A stretch of 64,000 nucleotides of DNA, from contig NZ_VMSO01000001.1 of the NCBI RefSeq assembly GCF_008691045.1, forward strand, positions 1 to 64,000, in the 5' to 3' direction. Below, one piece after another: positions 43,685 through 53,952 of the stretch. The DNA is from Mediterraneibacter catenae (GTDB lineage: Bacteria; Bacillota; Clostridia; Lachnospirales; Lachnospiraceae). A program made the position numbers and the translations under genes. Every line of letters starts with the position of its first letter. The stretch's first letter is position 1. The notes below the pieces were generated by a model. The model did no database searches. It was not told where the DNA came from and worked only from the letters and a program-made list of their open reading frames with translations.

Positions 43685-44902
43685 TTAGTCTTCAATGCGG
43701 ATCATGTGAAGGATACCTTCGATCTGAGACGATTTTTTCCGATATTCACCCTCGCTCATCACTTCCGTCACAATACCAAACTCTCCATCCAGATCATCGG
43801 CATTGACTATCCGCACCGGCCCGAACACCTTTTCCACCTCATCTCGCCGCTCATCTGTATTTCCTTCGATGCGGACGAAGAATCTTTTCTCGGTATCTTC
43901 GATCGGAAGAAGGGTCAGTTTCTCATTTTTCCACATAGTCATGATATTTCTATGGAGATGTTTCGCCTCATCCACCACATCGGCCACGACCGCGCTGGCT
44001 GTCGGAAGCTTTCCTGCGCCACTGCCATAGAACATAGCATCGCCAAGCATATTGCCGTGCACGAACACTGCATTAAATACATCATCCACACTGTAGAGCG
44101 GATGCTCCTTATTCAAAAGCATCGGTGCCACAATGGCATGAACGTGGTCATCATGACGTTTACTTGATGCGATCAGTTTGATCGTCATGCCCAGTTTCTT
44201 TGCATAGAGCATGTCTTTCTTTGTAATCTTCGTTATGCCTTCTGTATAGATATCTTCAAAGTCTACCTGCTGACCTGAAATCAGAGAAGAGAGTATTGCT
44301 ATCTTGCGACACGCATCATATCCTTCCACATCCGCTTCCGGATTGCGCTCTGCGTAGCCGTTGTCCTGAGCTTCTTTTAACACCTCATCATAATCGGCGC
44401 CCTCATAGAACATCTTGCTGAGCATGTAGTTGGTCGTTCCGTTCAGAATTCCCGTGATTACCTCGATCTTATCTGCAGTCAGACATGAATTCAATGCACG
44501 GATGATAGGAATACCGCCCCCGACGCTCGCCTCAAAGAGGAAATTCAGCTCTCTGTCACGCGCAATAGACAGAAGTTCCGCGCCGTGCTTTGCGACGAGC
44601 GCTTTGTTGGATGTGACAACGCTCTTTCCCGCCTCAAGGCAGCGTTTTACAAAAGTATATGCCGGTTCAATACCTCCCATCACTTCTACTACAATGCGGA
44701 TCTCCGGATCATTAATGATCACATCCACATCGTGAACGATCTTATCCTGTATCGGATCTCCGGGAAAATCACGAATATCCAGCACATATTTGATATTAAT
44801 CTCATCAGCTGCACGCTGGTTGATGATATCGCTGTTTGTATTGATCACTTCAACTACACCGGAACCTACGGTGCCGTATCCCATTACTGCTATATTTACC
44901 AT
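43685..44902 (-). CDS. hom: Homoserine dehydrogenase
   Basis: This 405-residue NAD(P)-dependent enzyme converts aspartate semialdehyde to homoserine, the branch point to threonine and methionine. The N-terminal Rossmann loop is VMGYGTVGSGVVE, with the catalytic-domain signature GILNGTTNYML and EADVEGYDACRK in the dimerisation/catalytic domain. The C-terminal ~80 residues form an ACT domain (FFVRIEGNTDE), implying allosteric inhibition, typically by threonine. AAGGAG precedes the ATG. It is the first gene of a pair with the probable homoserine kinase. Confidence 0.97.
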   Translation of the reverse strand: MVNIAVMGYGTVGSGVVEVINTNSDIINQRAADEINIKYVLDIRDFPGDPIQDKIVHDVDVIINDPEIRIVVEVMGGIEPAYTFVKRCLEAGKSVVTSNKALVAKHGAELLSIARDRELNFLFEASVGGGIPIIRALNSCLTADKIEVITGILNGTTNYMLSKMFYEGADYDEVLKEAQDNGYAERNPEADVEGYDACRKIAILSSLISGQQVDFEDIYTEGITKITKKDMLYAKKLGMTIKLIASSKRHDDHVHAIVAPMLLNKEHPLYSVDDVFNAVFVHGNMLGDAMFYGSGAGKLPTASAVVADVVDEAKHLHRNIMTMWKNEKLTLLPIEDTEKRFFVRIEGNTDERRDEVEKVFGPVRIVNADDLDGEFGIVTEVMSEGEYRKKSSQIEGILHMIRIED

Positions 44903-44955
44903 CGTTTTCTCCTTCTCTGTACTCTTTCGTTTTGCTACCTGTATACCGGCGGATT

Positions 44956-46075
44956 CTACGCTTCATCCGACTGACCTGTGCCGGCACTCAAATATGCATT
45001 GATAAACGGATCGATATTACCATCCATCACGCCGTTTACATTGCTGACCTCCGTATTTGTCCTGTGATCCTTCACAAGGGTATACGGCTGCATGACATAA
45101 GAGCGGATCTGATTTCCGAAGTTAATATCCCGGACTTCTCCTCTGATGTCTGACATCTTTTCCGCCTGCTCCTGCTGCTTCATCAGATACAGCTTCGATT
45201 TGAGCATCTGCATCGCCTTGTCTTTATTCATATGCTGTGAACGCTCATTCTGACACTGCACGACGATTCCTGTAGGCAGATGCGTGATCCGGACAGCTGA
45301 TGATGTTTTATTGATATGCTGTCCACCGGCGCCGCTGGAACGGTAAGTATCTATCTTCAGGTCGTCATCATTGATCTCTATATCGATATCCTCTTCGATA
45401 TCAGGGATCACATCGCAGGAAGCAAAAGATGTCTGCCGCTTTCCCGCCGCATTAAACGGAGAGATACGCACCAGGCGGTGCACTCCTTTTTCTGAGCGGA
45501 GATACCCGTAGGCATTCTCGCCTTTTACCTCGAAAGTGACACCTTTGATACCGGCCACATCACCCTCCAGATAGTCCAATTCCTCAACGTCGTATCCCTT
45601 TTTCTCTGCCCATCTCGTATACATGCGGTACAACATGCCCGCCCAGTCACAGGACTCAGTGCCGCCTGCTCCTGCATGGAGCGTCACAATGGCATTGTCT
45701 TTGTCATACGGTCCTGTCAGCAGAGTGCCGATCCGGAGTTCCTCAAAAGTCGCCTCAAATGCTTCAAGTTCTTCTTCAATCTCGCTAGATGTTTCCTCAT
45801 CGCCTTCTTCTTCACTCATCTCTATCAACAGTTTCATATCCTCATAATTTGAGAATAGCTGCTCTATCTGTTTAACAGAATCCTGAAGCCCTTTCAGCTC
45901 TTTCATCACCTGCTGGGATGTCTCCGGGTCATCCCAGAACCCGGGCTCCTCCAGCCTTTTCTGTAATTCTTCTATACGCAGTTTCTTTGACGCTAAGTCA
46001 AAGTGAATCCCTCAAATCTTTCAGCGGTTCCTCATATGCAGTCAGTCTTGACTTTAATTCATCTAACAAAACCAC
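44956..46075 (-). CDS. prfB: Peptide chain release factor 2 (programmed +1 frameshift)
   Basis: This release factor of about 372 residues reads UGA and UAA. It is encoded in two frames: a 25-codon first part from GTG at 46075 (GAGGTG upstream) runs into an in-frame TGA at 45998-46000, and a +1 slip joins the main frame. The main part has the codon-recognition and catalytic loops, including the GGQ tripeptide in SSGAGGQHINKTSS, and the domain 1 segment EEPGFWDDPE just after the slip. Low RF2 favours the slip, so the gene is autoregulated. It lies between secA and hom on the same strand. Confidence 0.96.
45997..46003 (-). promoter_or_regulatory. prfB frameshift site
   Basis: CTTTGAC, the canonical RF2 slip site: a Leu CTT codon followed by the in-frame TGA and C. 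An SD-like purine stretch AGGGA lies a few nt upstream. Confidence 0.93.
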
Positions 46076-46135
46076 CTTATTCACCTCTTTCTTTTTCTGA
46101 AATTTATGTTATAACAAAATTCTGCAACTTTGTTC

Positions 46136-46161
46136 AGCCCGGCTTTCACTCCTGCCGGGCT
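46136..46161 (-). terminator. Hairpin between secA and prfB
   Basis: An 8-bp GC-rich stem AGCCCGGC / GCCGGGCT just past the secA stop codon. No U-tract follows on the minus strand, so it may be a 3'-end hairpin rather than a full terminator. Confidence 0.55.
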
Positions 46162-46171
46162 GCTCTCAGTC

Positions 46172-48760
46172 TCAGCCTACTTTCTTACGGCCGCAGCACT
46201 GTTTGTATTTCTTTCCGCTTCCGCACGGGCATGGATCATTCGGGTAAATTTTCTTCTCTTCACGTTTCTTGGGAGCACGGACCGAAGTGTCGTCTTTATT
46301 TGTACCGGTCACCTTTGCCACTTCTTCACGTTCAACTTTCTGCTCTACACGAATATTAAACAGTGTACGGATCGTTGTCTCGGCGATCATATTTGTCATC
46401 TCGCCAAACATATTGTAACCTGTCATCTTATACTCGACAAGCGGATCTCTCTGCCCATATGCCTGCAGCCCGATCCCCTGACGAAGCTGATCCATATCAT
46501 CAATATGATCCATCCATCTGGCATCAATGACTTTCAGAAGAACAACCCTCTCAATTTCACGGATCTGTTCCGCCTCCGGAAACTCTGCTTCTTTTGCTTC
46601 ATAAGCTTTAACAGCGCGCTCTTTTAAGAGATGCTTGAACTCTTTCTGGCGCATCTTCCGATACTCGGCAGCATTCGGGAGCTCCATCTGCGGGATCACA
46701 TTATGGAGATTCACGTCAAGTCCTTTGACATCCCAGTCCTCAGCATCCGCTTCCGGCGATGCAAAGCGATCAGTGATATTCTCCACATATTCTGTGATCA
46801 TATTGTAGATGGTATCCCTCATGCTCTCGCCGTCGAGAACTCTCCGCCTCTCGGCATAGATGATTTCTCTCTGCTCATTCATGACCTGATCATATTCCAG
46901 CAGGTTCTTACGGATACCAAAGTTATTGATCTCCAGTTTTTTCTGTGCGGACTCTATCGCATTAGAAAGCATCTTATGTTCTATCTGCTCGCCTTCCTCA
47001 ACTCCGAGTGCGTTGAACACACCCATCAGACGTTCGGAACCGAACAGGCGGAGGAGATCATCCTCCAGAGAAATATAGAAACGGGATTCACCCGGATCTC
47101 CCTGTCGTCCGCTTCGTCCGCGGAGCTGATTATCGATACGTCTCGACTCGTGGCGCTCCGTACCGATGATCTTCAGTCCTCCGGCTTCCCTCGCATCATC
47201 ATCCAGCTTGATATCTGTACCACGGCCCGCCATGTTGGTAGCAATGGTCACCGCTCCGTGTACACCTGCATCAGCTACGATTTCCGCTTCCTGCTCATGA
47301 TACTTGGCATTGAGCACGTTATGCTTGATTCCCTCTCTCTTGAGCATTCCGCTCAGGAGCTCAGACACTTCGATCGTGATCGTACCGACGAGCACCGGCT
47401 GTCCTTTGGCATGTGCCCGCTTTACTTCCTCTACTACTGCTTTATATTTTTCTTTCTTTGTCTTATATACAGCATCTTCAAGGTCGACACGCTGTACCGG
47501 TTTATTCGTCGGGATCTCGACAACGTCCATTCCATAGATATCCCGGAACTCTTTCTCCTCAGTGAGCGCTGTACCGGTCATACCACTCTTCTTGTCAAAT
47601 TTATTAAACAGGTTCTGGAAAGTGATCGTAGCCAGAGTCTTGCTCTCCCGGCGGACTTTCACATGTTCCTTTGCCTCAATTGCCTGATGGAGACCGTCTG
47701 AATAGCGGCGTCCCGGCATGATACGTCCGGTAAACTCATCCACGATCATGACTTCTCCCTCTGACGTCACGACATAATCCTGATCTTTGAACATCAGGTT
47801 GTGCGCGCGGAGTGCCAGAATGATATTGTGCTGGATCTCCAGATTTTCCGGATCTGCCAGATTCTCTATATGGAAGAATTTTTCAACCTTTTTTACACCG
47901 TCTTCTGTCAGGTTGACCGTTTTTTCTTTTTCATTGACAATAAAGTCACCGGTTTCTTCAATCTCCTCGCCCATAATGGCGTTCATTTTGGAAAATTCAC
48001 CGCTCGCTTCACCACGTTCCAGCTGGCGGGCAAGGATATCACAGGCCTCGTACAGCTTCGTAGACTTCCCGCTTTGTCCGGAAATGATCAAAGGAGTTCT
48101 TGCCTCGTCGATCAGCACAGAATCCACCTCGTCGATTATCGCAAAATGAAGTCCTCTCTGAACGAGCTGCTCTTTGTAAATAACCATGTTATCACGTAGA
48201 TAATCAAAACCCAGCTCATTATTTGTAACATAAGTAATATCACAGTCATAGGCTTCCCGACGCTCTTTACTGTCCATTCCGTTTAACACAACTCCGACAG
48301 TCAGGCCAAGGAATTCATGCACTTTTCCCATCCACTCGGCATCACGTTTTGCAAGGTAATCATTGACTGTGACAATATTGACACCTTTTCCTTCCAGTGC
48401 ATTCAGATAAGCAGGAAGTGTAGACACTAGCGTCTTTCCTTCTCCGGTCTTCATCTCGGCAATACGTCCCTGATGCAGGATAATACCTCCAATGAGCTGA
48501 ACCCGGTAATGACGCATTCCCAATGTCCTAAACGCTGCCTCCCGTACGACCGCATATGCTTCCGGAAGAATATCATCCAGGGTTTCTCCGTCGTTCAGCC
48601 GCTCTTTAAACTCTCTTGTTTTGCCCTTTAGCTCTTCATCCGAGAGTGCTTTCATATCAGGCTCCAAAGCTTCGATCCGATCAACAACAGGGTAGATCCT
48701 CTTCAGTTCGTTCTCGCTGTGAGTGCCGAAAATCTTCTCTATAATACCCATATTACCCAA
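46172..48760 (-). CDS. secA: Preprotein translocase ATPase SecA
   Basis: This 862-residue motor drives proteins through SecYEG. It has the N-terminal helicase-type ATPase (MKTGEGKT Walker [18 protein letters not shown] box), preprotein cross-linking domain, second ATPase half ([23 protein letters not shown]) and a helical scaffold. The C-terminal zinc-binding SEC-C motif ([14 protein letters not shown]) binds SecB or membrane. Start is either TTG at 48760, close to AAGGAG, or ATG at 48751, with longer spacing; I report the first. Near-consensus promoter upstream. It precedes prfB, a common Firmicutes order. Confidence 0.97.
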   Translation of the reverse strand: MGNMGIIEKIFGTHSENELKRIYPVVDRIEALEPDMKALSDEELKGKTREFKERLNDGETLDDILPEAYAVVREAAFRTLGMRHYRVQLIGGIILHQGRIAEMKTGEGKTLVSTLPAYLNALEGKGVNIVTVNDYLAKRDAEWMGKVHEFLGLTVGVVLNGMDSKERREAYDCDITYVTNNELGFDYLRDNMVIYKEQLVQRGLHFAIIDEVDSVLIDEARTPLIISGQSGKSTKLYEACDILARQLERGEASGEFSKMNAIMGEEIEETGDFIVNEKEKTVNLTEDGVKKVEKFFHIENLADPENLEIQHNIILALRAHNLMFKDQDYVVTSEGEVMIVDEFTGRIMPGRRYSDGLHQAIEAKEHVKVRRESKTLATITFQNLFNKFDKKSGMTGTALTEEKEFRDIYGMDVVEIPTNKPVQRVDLEDAVYKTKKEKYKAVVEEVKRAHAKGQPVLVGTITIEVSELLSGMLKREGIKHNVLNAKYHEQEAEIVADAGVHGAVTIATNMAGRGTDIKLDDDAREAGGLKIIGTERHESRRIDNQLRGRSGRQGDPGESRFYISLEDDLLRLFGSERLMGVFNALGVEEGEQIEHKMLSNAIESAQKKLEINNFGIRKNLLEYDQVMNEQREIIYAERRRVLDGESMRDTIYNMITEYVENITDRFASPEADAEDWDVKGLDVNLHNVIPQMELPNAAEYRKMRQKEFKHLLKERAVKAYEAKEAEFPEAEQIREIERVVLLKVIDARWMDHIDDMDQLRQGIGLQAYGQRDPLVEYKMTGYNMFGEMTNMIAETTIRTLFNIRVEQKVEREEVAKVTGTNKDDTSVRAPKKREEKKIYPNDPCPCGSGKKYKQCCGRKKVG

Positions 48761-48817
48761 TTAACTCCTTATACATAATCTTGCATCGCCATGTAGCCCG
48801 ATGCACTTACGTTTCCC

Positions 48818-48846
48818 ATTTTAGCACTAACTTATAGGTAATTCAA
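48818..48846 (-). promoter_or_regulatory. secA promoter
   Basis: TTGAAT, a 17-nt spacer and TAAAAT on the minus strand, about 60 nt before the start. The -35 touches the hairpin that ends the hisA gene. Confidence 0.65.
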
Positions 48847-48863
48847 CAACTTCATAAGTTGTT
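48845..48863 (-). terminator. Hairpin after hisA
   Basis: AACAACTT / AAGTTGTT stem with a 3-nt loop, immediately after the hisA stop codon. AT-rich and without a good U-tract; a weak terminator. Confidence 0.5.
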
Positions 48864-48868
48864 AACAT

Positions 48869-49639
48869 TTACTGAAATCTTTTCACTGTCTCATATGGCA
48901 GATTTCCTCCGAACAGATCCAGTGCGCTTCCGATAGTAAAATCTATGTTTCCTCCACTCAGTCTCCTAAATTTATCCAAGTCTTCCAATGAACTGATGCC
49001 CCCGGCATATGTAACAGGTATTCCGCTCCACGCTCCCAGCATATGCACGAGTTCTTCCTCCATGCCGGAACGCCTCCCTTCTACGTCCACTCCATGAATC
49101 AGGAACTCATCACAGCATGAGGACAGTTCTGTGAGAACTTCTTCTGTCAGTCTCATATCGGTAAACTCCTGCCACCTGTCGGTTACTACATAGTAACCGT
49201 CTCCCTTTTTTCTGCAGCTCAGATCAAGGACAATATGTTCTTTCCCTACGGCAGACAACAGCCTCTCCAGATTATCTCTGTAAAATGTTCCGCTTTTGAA
49301 TACATACGAAGTCACGATCACATGGCTTGCCCCTGCATCCAGAAAATTCTTTGCATTTTCCGCAGTAATGCCGCCTCCGATCTGCATCCCTCCCGGATAC
49401 GCTTTAAGGGCGCCGTACGCCTGCCTTTTCGTCTCCTCGTAATACTTTGAGCCCGCAGGATTCAGAAGGATGATGTGTCCTCCCTTTAGTCTGTCTTTTC
49501 TGTACAATTCTGCATAAAACGCCGCGTCCAACTCTGATGCATAATTCGTATTAGCGCGGTCCCCTTCGTCTCTTAGGCTTCCCCCGACTATCTGTTTCAC
49601 TTTCCCATTATGTATATCTATGCATGGTCTGAATTTCAT
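48869..49639 (-). CDS. hisA: Eukaryotic-type HisA (ProFAR isomerase)
   Basis: This 256-residue (beta/alpha)8 isomerase acts in histidine synthesis, converting ProFAR to PRFAR. The sequence is of the fungal/plant His6 type rather than the usual bacterial HisA: CIDIHNGKVKQIVGGSL, the VIVTSYVFK segment, VLDLSCRKK, EFLIHGVDVEG and GSALDLFGGNL all resemble yeast HIS6 as I remember it. The first catalytic Asp is in CIDIHNG. It is not in a his operon here. The ATG at 49639 is chosen because the barrel starts directly after it, though no strong SD is visible. An in-frame GTG upstream lacks any SD. Confidence 0.9.
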   Translation of the reverse strand: MKFRPCIDIHNGKVKQIVGGSLRDEGDRANTNYASELDAAFYAELYRKDRLKGGHIILLNPAGSKYYEETKRQAYGALKAYPGGMQIGGGITAENAKNFLDAGASHVIVTSYVFKSGTFYRDNLERLLSAVGKEHIVLDLSCRKKGDGYYVVTDRWQEFTDMRLTEEVLTELSSCCDEFLIHGVDVEGRRSGMEEELVHMLGAWSGIPVTYAGGISSLEDLDKFRRLSGGNIDFTIGSALDLFGGNLPYETVKRFQ

Positions 49640-49665
49640 TTTGTTCCGTCTCTCTTTCACTGACA

Positions 49666-49698
49666 CTGCCGCAGAAAGAGTTTTTCTTCCTGCGGCAG
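49666..49698. terminator. Long hairpin between the Asp-rich lipoprotein gene and hisA
   Basis: CTGCCGCA / TGCGGCAG with further pairing inward gives about 14 bp including one G-U. It follows the lipoprotein gene on the minus strand. There is no U-tract, so it is terminator-like only. Confidence 0.5.
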
Positions 49699-49733
49699 CC
49701 CTGATATTGCTCTAAATTAATTTTCTGACAGGT

Positions 49734-50075
49734 TCATCGGCTGTCCCGGGTGTCATTCTGTGCCCTGTTATCCTCGGTCAGATCATCTGTAGCTTTATCT
49801 ATACCATCCGTTACATCGTCTGTCACATCATCTATACCGTCTGTCACGTCATCTACGGCATTATCCAGAATACCATCTCCTTCTGTTGCATCATTCATCG
49901 TTCTGTCGTCCGAATTTGTGGTACTGTCGCTGTCATTATTATTTTTCTCAGCATCTGTATCTGTAGTCGACTGATCAGCACCATTGTCAACATTATCCCG
50001 GCTGCCGCATGCCGTCGTCCCCAGAAGTACAAATGTACATATCATAAGCAGCAGAAGTTTTTTCATTTTTTTCAT
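49734..50075 (-). CDS. Small Asp/Thr-rich lipoprotein with short repeats
   Basis: This 113-residue exported lipoprotein has a signal peptide LLLLMICTFVLLGTTAC (lipobox GTTAC). The mature chain is almost wholly Asp, Asn, Thr and Ser, with an imperfect repeat of the form DDVTDGID (about four copies, residues 75-105). It is highly acidic and probably unstructured or cation-binding. I know of no function. GGGAG lies 9 nt before the ATG at 50075. It stands alone between the sigma-factor gene and hisA, with a hairpin after it. Confidence 0.7.
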   Translation of the reverse strand: MKKMKKLLLLMICTFVLLGTTACGSRDNVDNGADQSTTDTDAEKNNNDSDSTTNSDDRTMNDATEGDGILDNAVDDVTDGIDDVTDDVTDGIDKATDDLTEDNRAQNDTRDSR

Positions 50076-50164
50076 AAAAACAGTCTCCCTTTCCATAAAT
50101 ATTGTTGTACTTTTACTATCTGCACATTTTCAATATTTATACATATAAAGGGTGCTTTTTTAAA

Positions 50165-50998
50165 TCATTTTGCATTTTTACGAAGTTTTTCCATTGCTCT
50201 CGCTTCAATCTGACGCACACGCTCTCTGGTAACACCGAGCATGTCCCCGATTTCTTCCAGAGTATGGGTGCGTCCGTCCTCCAGTCCGTATCTCAAACGA
50301 ATAACCTGTCGTTCTCTGTCGCCCAGCTTTTCCAATAGCTCCTTCACTTCTTCCTGCCGGGCCAGGATGTTCATTGCTTCCTCCGGCGTAGGCTCAGATC
50401 TGTCTTCGACCATATCTCCCAAGCTGTTTTCTCCATCATCCCCGACCGGTGTTTCCAGCGATACGGGGCTCTGCAGATAGTTAATGATAGCTTTTACCTC
50501 TTCCTCCGTCTTATTTCCCAGCTTCTCCGCAATTTCTTTCGGAGTTGCATCACGTCCCAGCGACTGCTGCAGCTCTCTTGCAGTCTTCTGAACACGTTTC
50601 ATATTTTCCGCCACATGTACCGGGACCCTGATTTCACGTGACTGCTGGTCTATCGCTCTCTGCATAGCTTCCTTGATCCACCAGGCTGCATAAGTAGAGA
50701 AACGGTTCTCTTTCGTATAATCGTATTTCTCTGCCGCTCTCATAAGCCCCATATTTCCTTCCTGGATCAGATCCATGAGCGGAATGCCTCTGCCTGTATA
50801 ATGTTTTGCCAGAGAAACAACCAGCCTTAGATTTCCTTCCGACAGTTTTCTCCTCGCTTCTTCATCGCCCTGTGCACTCTTCTCGCCAAGCCTTTTTTCA
50901 TCCTCCTCGCTAAGGAGAGGGATCTGCCCAATCTCGCTTAAGTAAATCTGAAGAGGCTCAGACATTTCCTGAGTAAGATTCTGCTGTTCTTTTTCCAT
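50165..50998 (-). CDS. SigA-like group 2 sigma-70 factor (short)
   Basis: This 277-residue RNA polymerase sigma factor has regions 1.2 to 4 and lacks region 1.1 and the non-conserved region. Region 2 has [20 protein letters not shown] and [17 protein letters not shown], region 3 follows, and region 4 carries the [20 protein letters not shown]. The RpoD-like -10 and -35 recognition residues are present, so it probably reads near-consensus promoters as a second primary-like factor. Start at 50998 is chosen because AAAAGGTG lies 9 nt upstream. An ATG at 51043 without an SD is within a hairpin. It is downstream of fbp. Confidence 0.88.
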   Translation of the reverse strand: MEKEQQNLTQEMSEPLQIYLSEIGQIPLLSEEDEKRLGEKSAQGDEEARRKLSEGNLRLVVSLAKHYTGRGIPLMDLIQEGNMGLMRAAEKYDYTKENRFSTYAAWWIKEAMQRAIDQQSREIRVPVHVAENMKRVQKTARELQQSLGRDATPKEIAEKLGNKTEEEVKAIINYLQSPVSLETPVGDDGENSLGDMVEDRSEPTPEEAMNILARQEEVKELLEKLGDRERQVIRLRYGLEDGRTHTLEEIGDMLGVTRERVRQIEARAMEKLRKNAK

Positions 50999-51029
50999 CA
51001 CTTTCTGCACCTTTTCTATAGTTTTTCGT

Positions 51030-51070
51030 AACAGTTCAGCCATCTGATGTATGGCGCGGGCTGAACTGTT
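51030..51070. repeat. 12-bp inverted repeat between fbp and the sigma gene
   Basis: AACAGTTCAGCC / GGCTGAACTGTT, perfect over 12 bp with a 17-nt loop. It begins at the fbp stop codon and contains an in-frame ATG of the sigma gene in its 3' arm region. A-rich, not U-rich, sequence follows on the minus strand, so it is not a classic terminator. Confidence 0.75.
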
Positions 51071-53021
51071 ACAGTTTCTCGATAATCTCGCCGTTTCTAT
51101 ATGCTGAAAGAAGCTGCTCAAGATCTCTGATCTGCTCCTTGAGTTCTCTGCCGTTGTCTGTATCACCTACAAGAATCCGGTCATGGACTCTCTGGACAAC
51201 GGTAAGCTCAGAATGAATATCATTCTCTTTCTCAATTGCCGCTTCTGTTGATTCAAACGGTTCATGAGCAACAAGCAACAGTCCGTAAGAATTAAAAATA
51301 AGCGTATATCCGGCTATCCCCGTCTCTTTCTGATATGCTTTGGAAAATCCGCCGTCAATGACCATTACCTTACCGCCGCATTTGATAGGATTTTCACCGT
51401 CTTTTCTCTTGACCGGCACATGTCCGTTCACGATATGACCGTAAGAAGGATCCAATCCGAACTCTTTCATGATATTGTCGATCACTTTTTCATTTTCTAT
51501 GTAAGAGTAATACGGATTCTTTTTCTCAATATGAGTCTCCTTTTCCGCAATAAAATAACGCTCAAACGTAGCCATCTTGTTTTTTCCGAACAGCGGTGAA
51601 TCCGGATGGAGCCATATATACCACATGATATCTTTACCATCCTCACGTTCCTTTTTATCGAGGGCAAAAAAGCCCTTTCTGACATAAGCGTCAAGCATAT
51701 CGTAAAGCGCCTTCCCGCGGTATTTCTTTCCGTAAACTTCTGTCTCTTTCAGACTTCCGTCTTCATCCAGCGGCACACATCCGTGATAGAGCAGATTGTC
51801 ATTATAGACTTTATAGAGACCGCCTTTGGCAAGCAGGAACCGCATATGGCGCTGAAGCTTCTCACAGTTGATAAACGCTTTTTCCAGCCGCTCCATGATC
51901 TCTTCTTCCTCTTCCGTCAGCGCGTACGGATCCTTCGGATCCACGGTCGGGAAATTCGTATCCAGAAGCTGATACTCCTTTCCGCCCAGTACGATTGTTC
52001 CCTTTTCGTAGTCAATCTTGTCCAGAAGCGCCCTGTCCTCAAGATGGAATGACTTTTGTCTCGATATAATCTGACCTTCCACCTTAAACTGCAGGATTGA
52101 AATTGCTTTATGAATACGAAGGTTCATCTGCATTTCCTCAGAATCCGGACGATCCGGAACCTTCAGTTTAAAGCAGGTACACGGATCATCCTTGTATACC
52201 TTGAGTGCAAATGTAGCCAGCGGGAGCAGGTTAATGCCATATCCTTCTTCCAGAATATCCAGATTGCCGTAACGGGCACAGATCCGGATCGCATTTGTGA
52301 TGCACCCTCTCTGTCCTGCCGCCGCTCCCATCCATAGGACATCATGATTTCCCCACTGGATATCCAGCGAATGATATGTCATGAGTTTGTCCATGATAAT
52401 ATGCGGTCCGGGACCTCTGTCATAAATGTCGCCTACAATGTGGAGGTGATCCACAACCAGTCTCTGGATCAGTTCAGAAATTGCCACAATGAAATCTTCT
52501 GCTCTTCCGATTCTTATGATCGTAGAGATGATCTCATTATAGTAGGACTCCTTATCGCTCACTTCTGCTTTTTCCGTGATCAATTCCTCAATAACATATG
52601 CAAAATCCTTTGGAAGTGCCTTTCTTACCTTTGATCGGGTATACTTGCTTGCTGCCCGCTTACTCACTTCGATGAGCAGATAGAGGTGGACACGATACCA
52701 GTCGTCCATGTTGGTCTCTGTCTTCTTGATCATATCCATCCTCTGCTTCGGGTAGTAAATCAGCGTAGCCAGTGACCGTTTGTCCCGGATACTCATAGTG
52801 TTGCCAAACACATCATCAATCTTGCGTCGTACAGAACCGGAACCGTTTTTAAGCACATGCGAAAATGCCTCATACTCTCCGTGAACATCCGTCAGAAAAT
52901 GTTCCGTTCCTTTCGGCAGGTTCAGTATCGACTGCAGATTAATGATCTCTGTAGACGCTGCCGCGATCGTCGGATACAGGTCGGACAGTCGCTCCAGATA
53001 CCTGGCTTCAAGATTTTTCAT
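51069..53021 (-). CDS. fbp: Fructose-1,6-bisphosphatase class III
   Basis: This 650-residue gluconeogenic phosphatase is of the Firmicutes type (FBPase_2), unrelated in fold to the classical enzyme. It has calcineurin-like metal motifs: [10 protein letters not shown] near the N-terminus, [21 protein letters not shown] and later VNGHVPVK. Length matches the family. It is usually activated by phosphoenolpyruvate and inhibited by AMP. GGGAGG precedes the ATG. It is downstream of dapB (22-nt gap) and upstream of the short sigma factor, on the same strand and probably in one transcript. Confidence 0.97.
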   Translation of the reverse strand: MKNLEARYLERLSDLYPTIAAASTEIINLQSILNLPKGTEHFLTDVHGEYEAFSHVLKNGSGSVRRKIDDVFGNTMSIRDKRSLATLIYYPKQRMDMIKKTETNMDDWYRVHLYLLIEVSKRAASKYTRSKVRKALPKDFAYVIEELITEKAEVSDKESYYNEIISTIIRIGRAEDFIVAISELIQRLVVDHLHIVGDIYDRGPGPHIIMDKLMTYHSLDIQWGNHDVLWMGAAAGQRGCITNAIRICARYGNLDILEEGYGINLLPLATFALKVYKDDPCTCFKLKVPDRPDSEEMQMNLRIHKAISILQFKVEGQIISRQKSFHLEDRALLDKIDYEKGTIVLGGKEYQLLDTNFPTVDPKDPYALTEEEEEIMERLEKAFINCEKLQRHMRFLLAKGGLYKVYNDNLLYHGCVPLDEDGSLKETEVYGKKYRGKALYDMLDAYVRKGFFALDKKEREDGKDIMWYIWLHPDSPLFGKNKMATFERYFIAEKETHIEKKNPYYSYIENEKVIDNIMKEFGLDPSYGHIVNGHVPVKRKDGENPIKCGGKVMVIDGGFSKAYQKETGIAGYTLIFNSYGLLLVAHEPFESTEAAIEKENDIHSELTVVQRVHDRILVGDTDNGRELKEQIRDLEQLLSAYRNGEIIEKL

Positions 53022-53043
53022 TTCTTCCTCCCGTTTTTCTCTT

Positions 53044-53802
53044 TTATAATCCGACTACATCTCCCATATCATACATACCTGCTGCCTTTCCTGCGAGAAA
53101 TTTTCCCGCCTCTACAGCGCCTTTTGCAAATACACTTCTGGAATAGGCTGTATGAGTGAATTCAATTACTTCATCTGTCCCTGCAAAAATCACCTCATGG
53201 TTACCCACGATTGTTCCGCCGCGTACAGCTGAAATTCCAATCTCCTTTTTCTCCCGCTTCTGACGCACCTGGCTCCTGTCATATACATAGTGATACTCAT
53301 TATCCAGTTCATCGTTGATGGAATCAGCAAGTGCAAGAGCTGTTCCGCTGGGAGCGTCAAGTTTCTGATTATGGTGGCGCTCTACGATCTCAATATCGTA
53401 TCCTGCAGGAGCGAGTACTTTCGCCGCATCTTTCAAAAGCTTCAGGAGCAGATTAATCCCAAGCGACATATTGGCCGATTTCAGGATTGCAACCTCTTTC
53501 GAAGCTTCTTCCACTTTCTTAAGCTGTTCCTCGGAAAGGCCTGTCGTACAGAGAACAAGCGGAAGCTTCTTCGCTACACAGTAGTCAAGCAGGCCGTCGA
53601 CTGCCTTCGCTGTTGAGAAGTCGATAACCACATCCACGTCCACATCGCACTTTTCAATCGCGTCAAATACCGGATATTCATTCGGTACCTCTGTGTAAGC
53701 ATCTACTCCGGCGGCAATCGCTGCACTTTCTTCACCCTTTACGATCTCAGTGATCATTCTTCCCATTTTACCGTTGCATCCATGCATCAAAAACTTTACC
53801 AT
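53044..53802 (-). CDS. dapB: 4-hydroxy-tetrahydrodipicolinate reductase
   Basis: This 252-residue enzyme acts in lysine/diaminopimelate synthesis. It reduces HTPA with NAD(P)H. The Rossmann loop [11 protein letters not shown] is at the N-terminus, followed by DFSTAKAV, the [16 protein letters not shown] signature with catalytic His and Lys, and a C-terminal [15 protein letters not shown]. Starting at 53802 gives a 9-nt spacing to GGGAGG; the ATG at 53811 directly abuts the SD and is rejected. It heads the dapB-fbp-sigma gene set. dapA and other lysine genes are not here. Confidence 0.97.
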   Translation of the reverse strand: MVKFLMHGCNGKMGRMITEIVKGEESAAIAAGVDAYTEVPNEYPVFDAIEKCDVDVDVVIDFSTAKAVDGLLDYCVAKKLPLVLCTTGLSEEQLKKVEEASKEVAILKSANMSLGINLLLKLLKDAAKVLAPAGYDIEIVERHHNQKLDAPSGTALALADSINDELDNEYHYVYDRSQVRQKREKKEIGISAVRGGTIVGNHEVIFAGTDEVIEFTHTAYSRSVFAKGAVEAGKFLAGKAAGMYDMGDVVGL

Positions 53803-53889
53803 TTTATCCATCCTCCCGTGTTTTATGAATTATACTTAGGCTGTAACCACCGTATCCTCAGGTGATTTTGTCTTTCTTCGCATATAAAT

Positions 53890-53933
53890 AAGGATACCAT
53901 ATCTGAGAGTTAATCTCAATATATGATATCCTT
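53890..53933 (-). terminator. Terminator after the SSB-like gene
   Basis: A long imperfect stem (AAGGATA...TGAGA / TCTCA...TATCCTT) with ATTTATAT following on the minus strand. It lies about 20 nt after the SSB-like gene's stop and upstream of dapB. Confidence 0.7.
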
Positions 53934-53952
53934 TTAACAATGACTCTGTTAC

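Noticed and set aside
45998-46000. In-frame stop near the 5' end of prfB as a pseudogene mark or sequencing error
   Set aside because: The context CTTTGAC with an upstream purine stretch is the known RF2 frameshift site.
46631-47701. 356-codon open frame antisense to secA
   Set aside because: secA is unambiguous; the opposing frame has no start signal or recognisable domain.
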